NCBI GenBank assembly: GCA_947460445.1
Contig: CANHHS010000032.1
Span: 1 to 13,565, forward strand
Origin: Opitutia bacterium
Lineage (GTDB): Bacteria > Verrucomicrobiota > Verrucomicrobiia > Opitutales > UBA953
Length of the DNA: 13,565 nt
Direction of reading: 5' to 3'
Below the pieces are notes generated by a model that had not been told where the DNA came from, did not search any database, and saw only the letters and a program-made list of their open reading frames with translations. The translations under genes were made by a program, and so were the position numbers. This document shows, piece by piece, positions 6,737 through 13,449 of this stretch (positions are counted from its first letter, which is position 1; every line of letters begins with the position of its first letter).

Positions 6737-7302
6737 GAAGCTTCTGGTTCATGAGTTTAGGCCTACTCTCAGGGTGCTTTTCGCCTGGGCAAAGCGACCT
6801 CGGCTCAACGTGGTCAATCAAGCCGCCTGAGCAGGCATCGTCGGTATATACCAAAGTATTCCTACCGGCGGACTTACGTCGTCCAGCTTTGGTTACCTAT
6901 GACCGCGGCCAAATAACGGTGCACGACCTCGAGCGCTGGGCTGCCCCCCTTCAGGAATCACTCGCCAGAAATTTAGCCGGTCGCGTCGCACACCTACCCA
7001 TTCAAAACCTGGTTGTGAATGTACAACGTCTCGAAGTCAGCACATCGGGTGCAGTCACCCTACTCTATACGGCAAACTTCACACATACTCAAAGTCCAGG
7101 CAGCACACTGGAAATAAAAAGCGACATCGTTCAATTAACTTCCGTCAAAGTCCTCTCCGACCTGAACTACCCTTTGACAGCTGCATTTAGCGGTTACGTC
7201 AACGTGCCCGACAGTATCGGCCAAGACATCGAAGAATGGTTACGCAAGGAGCAAGGGGTGATTGCCAAACCTTCTGCGACTGTCACCGTCCCGAGCAAAT
7301 GA
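6733..7302 (+). CDS. PqiC-type ABC transport auxiliary lipoprotein (DUF330/ABC_trans_aux)
   Basis: A 189-residue lipoprotein. The signal peptide ends in the lipobox LLSGC with lipidated C15, and residue +2 is Phe, so outer-membrane sorting is expected if Lol-type rules apply. The body has the family pattern: R-P-A-L-V-T-Y-D (50-57), then ERWAAPLQESLARNLAGRV (66-84) and later beta strands with NLVVNVQRLEVSTSG. These proteins pair with PqiB/LetB or MCE transporters and are thought to anchor the MCE tunnel at the outer membrane; this role is known from PqiC and inferred here. It overlaps the MCE gene by 4 bp (ATGA). Its presence, with no separate MlaC or MlaA in the window, makes the transporter a Mla/Pqi mixture. 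Confidence 0.88.
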   Translation: MRSFWFMSLGLLSGCFSPGQSDLGSTWSIKPPEQASSVYTKVFLPADLRRPALVTYDRGQITVHDLERWAAPLQESLARNLAGRVAHLPIQNLVVNVQRLEVSTSGAVTLLYTANFTHTQSPGSTLEIKSDIVQLTSVKVLSDLNYPLTAAFSGYVNVPDSIGQDIEEWLRKEQGVIAKPSATVTVPSK

Positions 7303-7772
7303 GTGCAGAGCAGCCGACCAAACCCAATGGCTTCAGCGAAGCTACCGGCGAAATCTGTTACGACTTGCCGTCGTCTTACCTGCCCCATCCCGCAACAGGC
7401 TTACTTCACCTCGCGCGTTTTTTGGCTAAAATCCAAAAAAACCTCAAAGGGGAACTTCCGAAATCTTATCAACGGAATTTCTGTAAAGGCTTTGATCGCT
7501 TCCTCTGTTTGCACCTCAACGTGGAACCTGAACAGGTCATTACCTGTGTACGGGAAGCCAGCTCCACCGAAGACTTGAATGCGAAACTACTGGCGATTTT
7601 TCCGAAAGACATGCGCGTGCATGTCTGGAATCGCGAACTTGTGCAAAAGGGCATGAGTGAAATGGGCCGGGAAGCCCTCTCGGACGCCAAACGTAAAATG
7701 GGCGTCGAAAACCGCACAGACCTTATTTCCTTCGCCGACATGATCGATTTCGACGAAGGTCGCATCTTGTGA
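7299..7772 (+). CDS. DUF5069-family protein
   Basis: A 157-residue soluble protein with no signal peptide or membrane segment. I recognise the DUF5069 pattern: YDLPSSYLPHPATGLLHLAR (residues 21-40) with FLAKIQKNLKGELP after it, then FCKGFDRFLCLHLNVEPEQV (61-80), and a C-terminal helical part. I associate the family with Verrucomicrobiota and Planctomycetota, and no function is established that I know of. The ATG at 7299 overlaps the lipoprotein stop (ATGA); a longer in-frame start at 7236 is rejected because it would run 67 bp into the previous gene and gives a Cys-rich, non-conserved N terminus. Its 3' end overlaps the next GTG start in GTGA. Whether it has anything to do with lipid transport is unknown; the coupling only shows shared expression. 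Confidence 0.8.
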   Translation: MSAEQPTKPNGFSEATGEICYDLPSSYLPHPATGLLHLARFLAKIQKNLKGELPKSYQRNFCKGFDRFLCLHLNVEPEQVITCVREASSTEDLNAKLLAIFPKDMRVHVWNRELVQKGMSEMGREALSDAKRKMGVENRTDLISFADMIDFDEGRIL

Positions 7773-8587
7773 GCCTCGACCAATCCAATCCTAACCGGGT
7801 TATCCTTTGTGGACTTCCGGCCATCTTAGCCTGCTTCAAGCACCACCCACGGGCTTTGCGGGAACTCCGTGCAACGCGCGAAGCCTCTGAAGGCCTTCGC
7901 GAAGTAGCCACCTGGATGAAATCTCAGCAACTCCCTGCGGAAGTATGTGGCAGTCGCGATGTTGAAGAACTTGCTGGCGCAGCCGTTACGGCGTGTGCGG
8001 TAACCGCCCGCCCTGTCCTCGGCTTAGCCAAGATTTCTGATTTCGTGGAGTGGCGCGATGAAGCCGCCACTGTGGTTGTGGCAGATAATTTCACCGATCC
8101 TTCAGACCTCGCTGCGGTCGTACGTGCAATGGCTGCCTTCGGGTCCAAGCGTTTGTTGCTCTCCGGAACCAGCGACAAACTAGCCTTCGACCCTATTCTT
8201 TGGGACGAATCACGCGGCGCTTTAGAATCTGTACGCCTGATTCGCGCACCCGCACTTCCGGGTCTCTTGAAACTCATTGAGTCGACGACAGTGATTATCG
8301 GTTTAGCGCGCGGCATGGGCCGTCGTTTGCACGAAGCCACTGCGGTGCGCGCACCGGGTCGTCACAACCTCATCTTACTGTCCCCGGACGGGGTGTCCCC
8401 AAGCATCCAGCCCAAAGTCGAACACTTGTTCCGCTTCCCAGGTATCGTTACTGATCACCCTTTGGCTGCCGGAGATTCCGCCGCCCTACTCTTCCAGTGG
8501 CTCAGCCACAGCAGCAAACCAAAGCCCGAAGAGGGCAAAGGCTTCCTCGCCCGCAAACGCGCACGAAAAGCAGGCAAAGGTGACTAA
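7769..8587 (+). CDS. SpoU/TrmH-like SPOUT RNA methyltransferase homologue with degenerate motifs
   Basis: A 272-residue protein with the layout of RlmB/TrmH-type 2'-O-ribose methyltransferases. An N-terminal substrate-binding-like part begins RVILCGLPAILACFKHHPRALREL. The SPOUT domain includes VVVADNFTDPSDLAAVVRAMAAFG (102-125) and the family's SRGALESVRL (148-157). The three SAM/knot motifs are altered: motif 1 N-x-G becomes D113-x-A115 although the Arg (R119) is kept; motif 2, normally GxEGxG, is LLSPDGVSP (203-211) with no Glu; motif 3, normally SLNVSVA, is PLAAGDSA (231-238). It may therefore be catalytically inactive or a divergent RNA-binding version. The C terminus (KGFLARKRARKAGKG) is strongly basic, as in RNA-binding tails. 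It starts at GTG in a GTGA overlap with the DUF5069 gene and is the last gene of the coupled run. Confidence 0.8.
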   Translation: MSLDQSNPNRVILCGLPAILACFKHHPRALRELRATREASEGLREVATWMKSQQLPAEVCGSRDVEELAGAAVTACAVTARPVLGLAKISDFVEWRDEAATVVVADNFTDPSDLAAVVRAMAAFGSKRLLLSGTSDKLAFDPILWDESRGALESVRLIRAPALPGLLKLIESTTVIIGLARGMGRRLHEATAVRAPGRHNLILLSPDGVSPSIQPKVEHLFRFPGIVTDHPLAAGDSAALLFQWLSHSSKPKPEEGKGFLARKRARKAGKGD

Positions 8588-8605
8588 TTTCTCGGCTTCC
8601 CCTTC

Positions 8606-8621
8606 AGGCGTTCTCCCGCCT
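8606..8621 (+). terminator. Weak hairpin after the SPOUT gene
   Basis: The 46-bp gap between 8587 and 8634 holds AGGCG-TTCTCC-CGCCT, a 5-bp GC-rich stem with a 6-base loop. There is no U-run after it, so it is at most an attenuator or a poor terminator, and the genes on both sides may still be cotranscribed. Confidence 0.2.
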
Positions 8622-8633
8622 AAATAGCCAACT

Positions 8634-9395
8634 ATGAGCGAGAATAGCCCCGCCAATCAGCCTGCCGAAGGCACCATCAGCCTTCAGGCCATCAGCCAAA
8701 ATATGCTGTTAGGTCTGCAGCGCCAATACGACATGCTCGTCTTTACGTTGGCGTCGATCCGCAACGAAGACCCCACCACCTATAATTTGTATTCATCGCT
8801 GGCCCGCGTAATGCCACTTGCCCCTGCCCACTTACCACACGACAAGATGCGTGCCTATTCGCGTGCACTCTTACAACGGTCAACCGTTAACGACCTGATT
8901 GTTCTGTCGGTAGAGTGCATGAATCACTGTCACTTGCTTTGCACCTTCATCAAGGAGCGCGGTAAAAACATGCAAGGTGACCCTGCTTCGGATCAACGTA
9001 TCTCTGAGCGTCAAACCGCTTTCGTAAAAGCGAATATCCAAGAGAAGTTTTCGATTCTCGAGCGTGATTTCAACATCGTCTGCGAACTTGAAGACTCCCT
9101 GTTCAGTCTCGCCGCAGCATTACGCGTGTTAGTGAACAACCATGGACAAGTCACCAATGACGACATCAGTCCCGATGGCACACTCGTGCTCGAATTCAAA
9201 GCAGTCAAAGATGTTGAAGAAAATGGTAAGACTGCACCCAAGCTCGTAGACACATCCCGGAGTTTCAAACCCGGCGAACGTCTCGAACTTTCGGACGAGG
9301 AACTGATCGGCATGAATATTACCGTCGCTAAGTTCTTCGATGGTTTATTCCGCTCGGTTGACTTCTTCGGGACCTACCATCTCGGGGGCAACTAA
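8634..9395 (+). CDS. Uncharacterised protein with Cys/His cluster (253 aa)
   Basis: I do not recognise the family. The 253-residue product lacks a signal peptide and membrane segments. Residues ~15-170 look almost entirely helical. They include a compact C95-x2-H98-C99-H100-x2-C103 cluster (CMNHCHLLC) that could bind a metal or heme-like group, though on one helix not all residues can face the same side. Residues ~178-255 are more strand-like and acidic (DGTLVLEFKAVKDVEENGK, then ERLELSDEELIGMN), and the tail has FFDGLFRSVDFFGTYHLGGN. The ATG at 8634 follows a 46-bp gap without a clear ribosome binding site. The TAA shares one base with the ATG of the MFS transporter gene, so the two proteins are likely made together. 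No pathway can be assigned. Confidence 0.75.
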   Translation: MSENSPANQPAEGTISLQAISQNMLLGLQRQYDMLVFTLASIRNEDPTTYNLYSSLARVMPLAPAHLPHDKMRAYSRALLQRSTVNDLIVLSVECMNHCHLLCTFIKERGKNMQGDPASDQRISERQTAFVKANIQEKFSILERDFNIVCELEDSLFSLAAALRVLVNNHGQVTNDDISPDGTLVLEFKAVKDVEENGKTAPKLVDTSRSFKPGERLELSDEELIGMNITVAKFFDGLFRSVDFFGTYHLGGN

Positions 9396-10660
9396 TGCCT
9401 AATCTCAAAGCGAGGATAGCTTGGCTCTGGGTTGGTGCGGGGTTTTTCTTCCAAGCACTCCCAGCTGCGCTGCGTGACGAAGCCCTACCGGTTGCGCTGA
9501 AAAACGCTGCAATTACCGACACGCGAATCACCCAACTCACGGGCTTCCTCGGCATCCTCGTCGGCATCAAAATCATTTGGGCCCCGCTCATCGTACGCCT
9601 CGGCAGTCCGCGACGCATCATCAACACCACTCAGGCGCTCATTGTCGCGTCGCTCGGCCTGCTTACCCTGGTTGCCCCGCAATCGTTTGAACACCCTTAC
9701 GTGCTGGTAGGACTACTCGTTGCCCTATCCTTCCTGTCAGCTGGACATGACATTGCCATCGACGGCTATTACGTGGCCTCACTGCAAGACGGTGAACGCA
9801 GTCGACTTGCAGGACTACTCACGGCAGCTTCTAAAACCGGGGCAGTTTTTGCAGGCCCAGGTCTTATTTGGATTGCAGGTTGGTCAGCCAAAGCTGGCAA
9901 CACCCCACAACATGCCTGGGCGGACGCACTCCTCTTGGCCACACTCCTCGGCGCAGCCTCGCTGATGGCCTGCTCCTTTGCACTCGGACGTGAATCCGCC
10001 CACGAGGCAGTCGAACCCCAACCGTTTATCGAAACGCTCCAGAAGCTTTTCCGAGACGTGCGCTTTCCTTCGGTCCTTCTCCTAATTTTGTTTTACCGCA
10101 CAAGCGAAATTCATCTCGGAAAAATTCTGACACTTTTTGCGGTCGCACCTACCCAGGCGGGTGGGCTCGGCTTAAACAATCAAGACTACGCGACATTAAG
10201 AATTATCACTGCTATCGGCGGGCTCGCAGTCGGTGGCATCCTTGGTTCTGCCATCATCTCGCGGCGTGGACTTACCCGCTCACTCGTGCCACTGGGCGTG
10301 TGCATGCACATCCCGATCATCGGCATTGCATGGTTAGCGACCCACACAACCCAGAACCATTTCCTGATTGGTACTTTATTCTTCATTGAGCACGTCGCCT
10401 ATGGTGCAGGCGTCTGCGCGCTCTTGTTAGCCATGATGCGATTGGCTTCAGGCCCCGATGCGGCTGTCCGCTACGCCACACTTTCAACAATAGGGATTGG
10501 TGCAGTCTATCTGCCTGGAATCTGGGCGGGATGGTTAGCCGATAAGTTCGGTTACGCGAATTACTTTCTCCTCACCCTCTTGCTCGTCCCATTCGGCATC
10601 TGGTCTGCTATTCGTGCAAGCAGAGACCTCGAAGAGGTTAGGCTTTCGGTAAAAGCGTAA
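9395..10660 (+). CDS. MFS transporter, AmpG/PAT-like
   Basis: A 421-residue inner-membrane permease of the major facilitator superfamily with about 12 hydrophobic segments. Family landmarks are APLIVRLGSPRRIINTTQ (63-80), the loop-2/3 basic motif, and FLSAGHDIAIDGYYVASL (113-130). The latter corresponds to QDIAxDAYxxxxL of AmpG-type muropeptide permeases and related PAT-family carriers. The second half has a matching cluster including a Gly-Gly-rich helix (IGGLAVGGILGSAI). AmpG imports anhydro-muropeptides for cell-wall recycling; substrate assignment here is only by similarity and could be wrong, since this branch also holds uncharacterised carriers. The start overlaps the preceding gene by one base (TAATG). 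The 3' end overlaps the convergent M16 gene by 23 bp, and no terminator is visible. Confidence 0.85.
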   Translation: MPNLKARIAWLWVGAGFFFQALPAALRDEALPVALKNAAITDTRITQLTGFLGILVGIKIIWAPLIVRLGSPRRIINTTQALIVASLGLLTLVAPQSFEHPYVLVGLLVALSFLSAGHDIAIDGYYVASLQDGERSRLAGLLTAASKTGAVFAGPGLIWIAGWSAKAGNTPQHAWADALLLATLLGAASLMACSFALGRESAHEAVEPQPFIETLQKLFRDVRFPSVLLLILFYRTSEIHLGKILTLFAVAPTQAGGLGLNNQDYATLRIITAIGGLAVGGILGSAIISRRGLTRSLVPLGVCMHIPIIGIAWLATHTTQNHFLIGTLFFIEHVAYGAGVCALLLAMMRLASGPDAAVRYATLSTIGIGAVYLPGIWAGWLADKFGYANYFLLTLLLVPFGIWSAIRASRDLEEVRLSVKA

Positions 10661-13193
10661 CGGACTGTTCTAATTTTGGCTGTAGGTAGTCGCGCACAAA
10701 CGCGGCGACTTCTTTATCGCCCGTGGCGTCGAGTCTGGCTTCCCAAACCTCGTCATAATTCGCACCGAGTCCGGCAACTTCGCGCAACATGGCACCTTGC
10801 ATGCGTGCAGAAGCAGCCTGACGGCCTTGTCGACGGGCAACGCGTAGACGGAGTTTAGCCATAGCAACTTCACCATCGTTAAATTTCCCAGCAGCCAATC
10901 GCTCAAGTTCAGCGCGCATTTCTGTGGCTACCGTTTCAGCAGCACCCGCATGCGTCCCTGCATACAGGTAAAATAAACCGTGGTCACGACTCTCGACGCG
11001 ACTCGCTCCCACAAAGTATGCGAGCCCCTTCTCTTCGCGGATCCGATGAAAAAGACCACTCGCCATACCACTGAGTAATTCTTCGGCCAAGTTAGCGGCA
11101 GCAATACGTTCAGAGCCGAAGCCACAATGCGGGTAACCCAAGAGGACTACTGCCTGCTCACGATCGACGTGTTCGCTGTGTACGGTCGCAGGTTTTGCAA
11201 CGGGTTGTGGGAGGATATGCGTTTCGAAGGGCGAAGTCGGGATAGTAGCCAAGCGCTTCTCGATAAAGGCCTCAATTGCCTTGCGGTCGAAGTCTCCACA
11301 AATACCGACGACGAGGTTCGATGGACGAATGAGTCGGCCATGCAGTGCAACCAAGTCCGCAGGTTGAATAGCTTCCACCGTCTCCACTAAACCGCTTGCG
11401 GGTACTGACAAAGGGTGATCGCCGAAAAATGTTTTGAGTAACTTCAGGCGAGCAAGCTCCAAGACTTCATCCAAAGATTCACGACAGGCATCGGCCAGCG
11501 CAGCGCGTTCGGTTAGAACAACCTTAGGATCAATTTTAGGCGTGAAGACGCCATCGGCGACCAACTCAGCGACGGTATCAAAATCAGCCGACAAGGCTTC
11601 ACCCCAAAGACCCAAGCTAAGCTGAGAAGCGTGCTCGCGAAATGTCATACCCAAGCGATCAACTGTCTCGGCAACCGCTGCCTGGGTGCGCTTGGCTGTG
11701 TCGCGCGCCAGCATTGTCGCCAGCAAACTGGTTTCACCTCGGCGGGCTGGGTTTTCATAAGCAGCGCCACCCGACATAAAAATACCGACACCGACTTTGG
11801 GAATTGAGCGATCTTGCTGTAGAACGATACGGATACCATTCGGCAAGGTACGCACTTCAAAGGCAACAGGCGCTTCCACAGCTTTCACAACGGGAGACGC
11901 TTCTTCTGTTTTCGATTTAGGTAGCATCGCGACGGACGTGCGCATCGAGGGACGTAAAACTGTGCGTGCGGTTTGGGTTAAATCTTCCGCCTTCAGTGCG
12001 GCCAACTTCTGTGCATTCGCCAGAGCTTGGCGCTCATCACGCGCGATGGCCAAGGCGTAGCCTGCCCGCGAAGCAACCCCGTGGACGGATTTAATGGCAT
12101 TAACCATGCCAACGACAGCCTGACGTCGCACTTTGGCTAATGCTTCTTCGGTCACACCTTCGCGCAAAAAGTCATCGATGACTCCCTGGATAGCGGCTTC
12201 GACTTGAGCGTGGTCCGTGCCTGCATCGCCACTCCAACCAATCCAAATCATTCCCGCGTCTTCAATGCCCCACGAACTGGCTGAAATCGCATGCACAAGC
12301 TTACGACGTTCCCGTAATTCTTTCCAAAGTAACGAACTCTGTCCGGCTCCTAAAATACCGGCAATTAAATCAAGTGAAAGTGATTCGGGGCTGAGAATAC
12401 CGGGCGTGCGCCAAAGTACCACCCCGCGGGCGGTGGAGACATCGCGTTGCAATACAAGGCCACGAGAGACTGCGGGCGAAGGTTCGGCTGTTACCAAACG
12501 AACCTCGGTGGAACGTCGACCGAAACGTCCAAACCATCGCTCAACCAATCCAAAAACGGTTTCAGCGGGACAAGAACTAGCGATGGAAACAACGATGTTG
12601 TCCGTCGTATAGCGTGCAGCATGGTAGGCACGTAATTGATCAGGGGTGACCGCTGAAAAAAGTTCATGGTGTCCAATGACGGGGTGACGCATTGGGTGAC
12701 TGCGAAAGGCTTCAGCCAAAGCGGCCTCTGCTAATATGCCGTCGTGGTCATCGGCACACATATCAATCTCCCGCAAGATGACTTCACGCTCTGTTTTGGC
12801 GTCGGCATCCTTTAATTGAGGATCGAGCAGCATGTCCGACAATGTCTCGAGGGCGTTTTCGAGACCGTCTTCAGGTCCATCAATATAATAGACGGTACGA
12901 TCAAAGGTGGTGTACGCATTGCTCGAGCCGCCGATGGATTGAACGCGCTCGGTCAATTGACGTCCACTGAACCGTGCGGAACCCTTGAAGACCATGTGCT
13001 CGAGGTAATGCGAAAGGCCTGCTCCCAGGCAGTCACCCTCGTGCAAACTTCCTGTGCGAATCCAAACTTGGGCGGACATCAGTCCACAACCTGGACGTTC
13101 GACGACAACGACCTCTGCACCGTTCTCAAGCGTACGGCGGATGGGCGTCGTCCCAGCGACGTCAGCAATGGCTAAACCCTCGAGGTAAGACAT
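10638..13193 (-). CDS. M16-family zinc metallopeptidase, two-domain (pitrilysin/insulinase superfamily)
   Basis: An 851-residue protein with two fused M16 halves, each with an N-terminal and C-terminal lobe. The first half is active-type: inverted zinc motif H62-Y-L-E65-H66 (SHYLEHMVFKG), IGGSSNAYT (87-95) and the third ligand E142 in REVILREID. The second half begins near FEVRTLPNGIRIVLQQD. It has no HxxEH (GETSLLATML at the equivalent place), so it acts structurally, but it keeps the substrate-binding RIREEKGLAYFVGAS motif. Such proteases degrade peptides in a closed chamber. No signal peptide is present with the ATG at 13193, so a cytoplasmic place is expected; many two-domain homologues are exported. 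A TTG at 13235 would add 14 residues (MSACALGASCLPKG), which look neither conserved nor like a signal; AAAGG lies just upstream of the chosen ATG. Confidence 0.93.
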   Translation of the reverse strand: MSYLEGLAIADVAGTTPIRRTLENGAEVVVVERPGCGLMSAQVWIRTGSLHEGDCLGAGLSHYLEHMVFKGSARFSGRQLTERVQSIGGSSNAYTTFDRTVYYIDGPEDGLENALETLSDMLLDPQLKDADAKTEREVILREIDMCADDHDGILAEAALAEAFRSHPMRHPVIGHHELFSAVTPDQLRAYHAARYTTDNIVVSIASSCPAETVFGLVERWFGRFGRRSTEVRLVTAEPSPAVSRGLVLQRDVSTARGVVLWRTPGILSPESLSLDLIAGILGAGQSSLLWKELRERRKLVHAISASSWGIEDAGMIWIGWSGDAGTDHAQVEAAIQGVIDDFLREGVTEEALAKVRRQAVVGMVNAIKSVHGVASRAGYALAIARDERQALANAQKLAALKAEDLTQTARTVLRPSMRTSVAMLPKSKTEEASPVVKAVEAPVAFEVRTLPNGIRIVLQQDRSIPKVGVGIFMSGGAAYENPARRGETSLLATMLARDTAKRTQAAVAETVDRLGMTFREHASQLSLGLWGEALSADFDTVAELVADGVFTPKIDPKVVLTERAALADACRESLDEVLELARLKLLKTFFGDHPLSVPASGLVETVEAIQPADLVALHGRLIRPSNLVVGICGDFDRKAIEAFIEKRLATIPTSPFETHILPQPVAKPATVHSEHVDREQAVVLLGYPHCGFGSERIAAANLAEELLSGMASGLFHRIREEKGLAYFVGASRVESRDHGLFYLYAGTHAGAAETVATEMRAELERLAAGKFNDGEVAMAKLRLRVARRQGRQAASARMQGAMLREVAGLGANYDEVWEARLDATGDKEVAAFVRDYLQPKLEQSVTLLPKA

Positions 13194-13241
13194 ACCTTTA
13201 GGTAGGCAGCTAGCCCCAAGGGCGCAAGCGGACAAGGTGGG

Positions 13242-13256
13242 CCGCGCAAAGCGCGG
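13242..13256. repeat. GC-rich perfect hairpin
   Basis: CCGCGC-AAA-GCGCGG is a perfect 6-bp stem with a 3-base loop, placed 48 bp upstream of the M16 ATG and thus probably in its leader. The surrounding bases (GGGCGCAAGCGGACAAGG before, GGAGGAGCGGGG after) are also GC- and purine-rich. It lacks a T-run on either strand, so it is not a normal intrinsic terminator. It may belong to a dispersed intergenic repeat or fold in the mRNA leader. Confidence 0.5.
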
Positions 13257-13267
13257 AGGAGCGGGGT

Positions 13268-13365
13268 TAGCGGTACTAGCGGTGATAGCGGTATTAGCGG
13301 TGATAGCGGTATTAGCGCTGATAGCGGTGATAGCCGTGTTAGCGGTGATAGCTGTTTAGCCGTTC
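13268..13365. repeat. 9-bp tandem repeat array, consensus TAGCGGTGA
   Basis: About eleven head-to-tail copies of a 9-mer run from 13268 to 13365: TAGCGGTAC, TAGCGGTGA, TAGCGGTAT, TAGCGGTGA, TAGCGGTAT, TAGCGCTGA, TAGCGGTGA, TAGCCGTGT, TAGCGGTGA, TAGCTGTT (one base short) and TAGCCGTTC. Copies 2-5 alternate TGA and TAT endings, giving an 18-bp higher-order unit. Decay increases to the right, and AGCTGTT recurs at 13350-13356 and 13366-13372. The repeat carries TAG in one frame, so it is not coding there. Slipped-strand expansion is the simplest origin. Confidence 0.9.
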
Positions 13366-13376
13366 AGCTGTTCGGC

Positions 13377-13449
13377 TTTAGTCCTTAGTCTTTAGTCTCC
13401 ACCGTCCTTCGTCTTTAGTCCTTAGTCTCCATCGTCCTGAGTCTCCACG
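13377..13449. repeat. Degenerate TTAGTC / CTCC repeat tract
   Basis: TTTAGTCC (13377-13384), TTAGTC, TTTAGTCTCC, then ACCGTCCTTCGTC, then again TTTAGTCC (13414-13421), TTAGTCTCC and ATCGTCCTGAGTCTCCACG. The tract is therefore both a short-unit repeat of TTTAGTC/TTAGTC and an imperfect ~37-bp duplication (13377-13413 against 13414-13449). It begins about 10 bp after the 9-bp array but has a different unit. Confidence 0.75.

Noticed and set aside
7236..7298. Longer start of the DUF5069 frame
   Set aside because: It would lie inside the lipoprotein gene; the ATGA overlap at 7299 matches the pattern of the other junctions.
8606..8621. Strong intrinsic terminator between the SPOUT gene and the 253-residue gene
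   Set aside because: The stem is only 5 bp and no T-run follows, so it is listed only as a weak hairpin.
298..10660. Defence system, prophage or mobile island
   Set aside because: No integrase, transposase, toxin pair, nuclease or phage gene is seen; the gene content is housekeeping and envelope-related with even composition.
13194..13235. TTG start at 13235 for the M16 gene
   Set aside because: Its 14 extra residues are neither a signal peptide nor M16-like, and TTG is a rare start; the ATG at 13193 leads directly into the domain.
13268..13365. CRISPR array
   Set aside because: The 9-bp units are contiguous with no unique spacers, and no cas gene is nearby.
13268..13365. Repeat-peptide gene (Ser-Gly-Asp or Ala-Val-Ile repeats)
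   Set aside because: No start codon with a plausible context leads into the frame, the units decay with a 1-base deletion at TAGCTGTT, and stops follow soon after.
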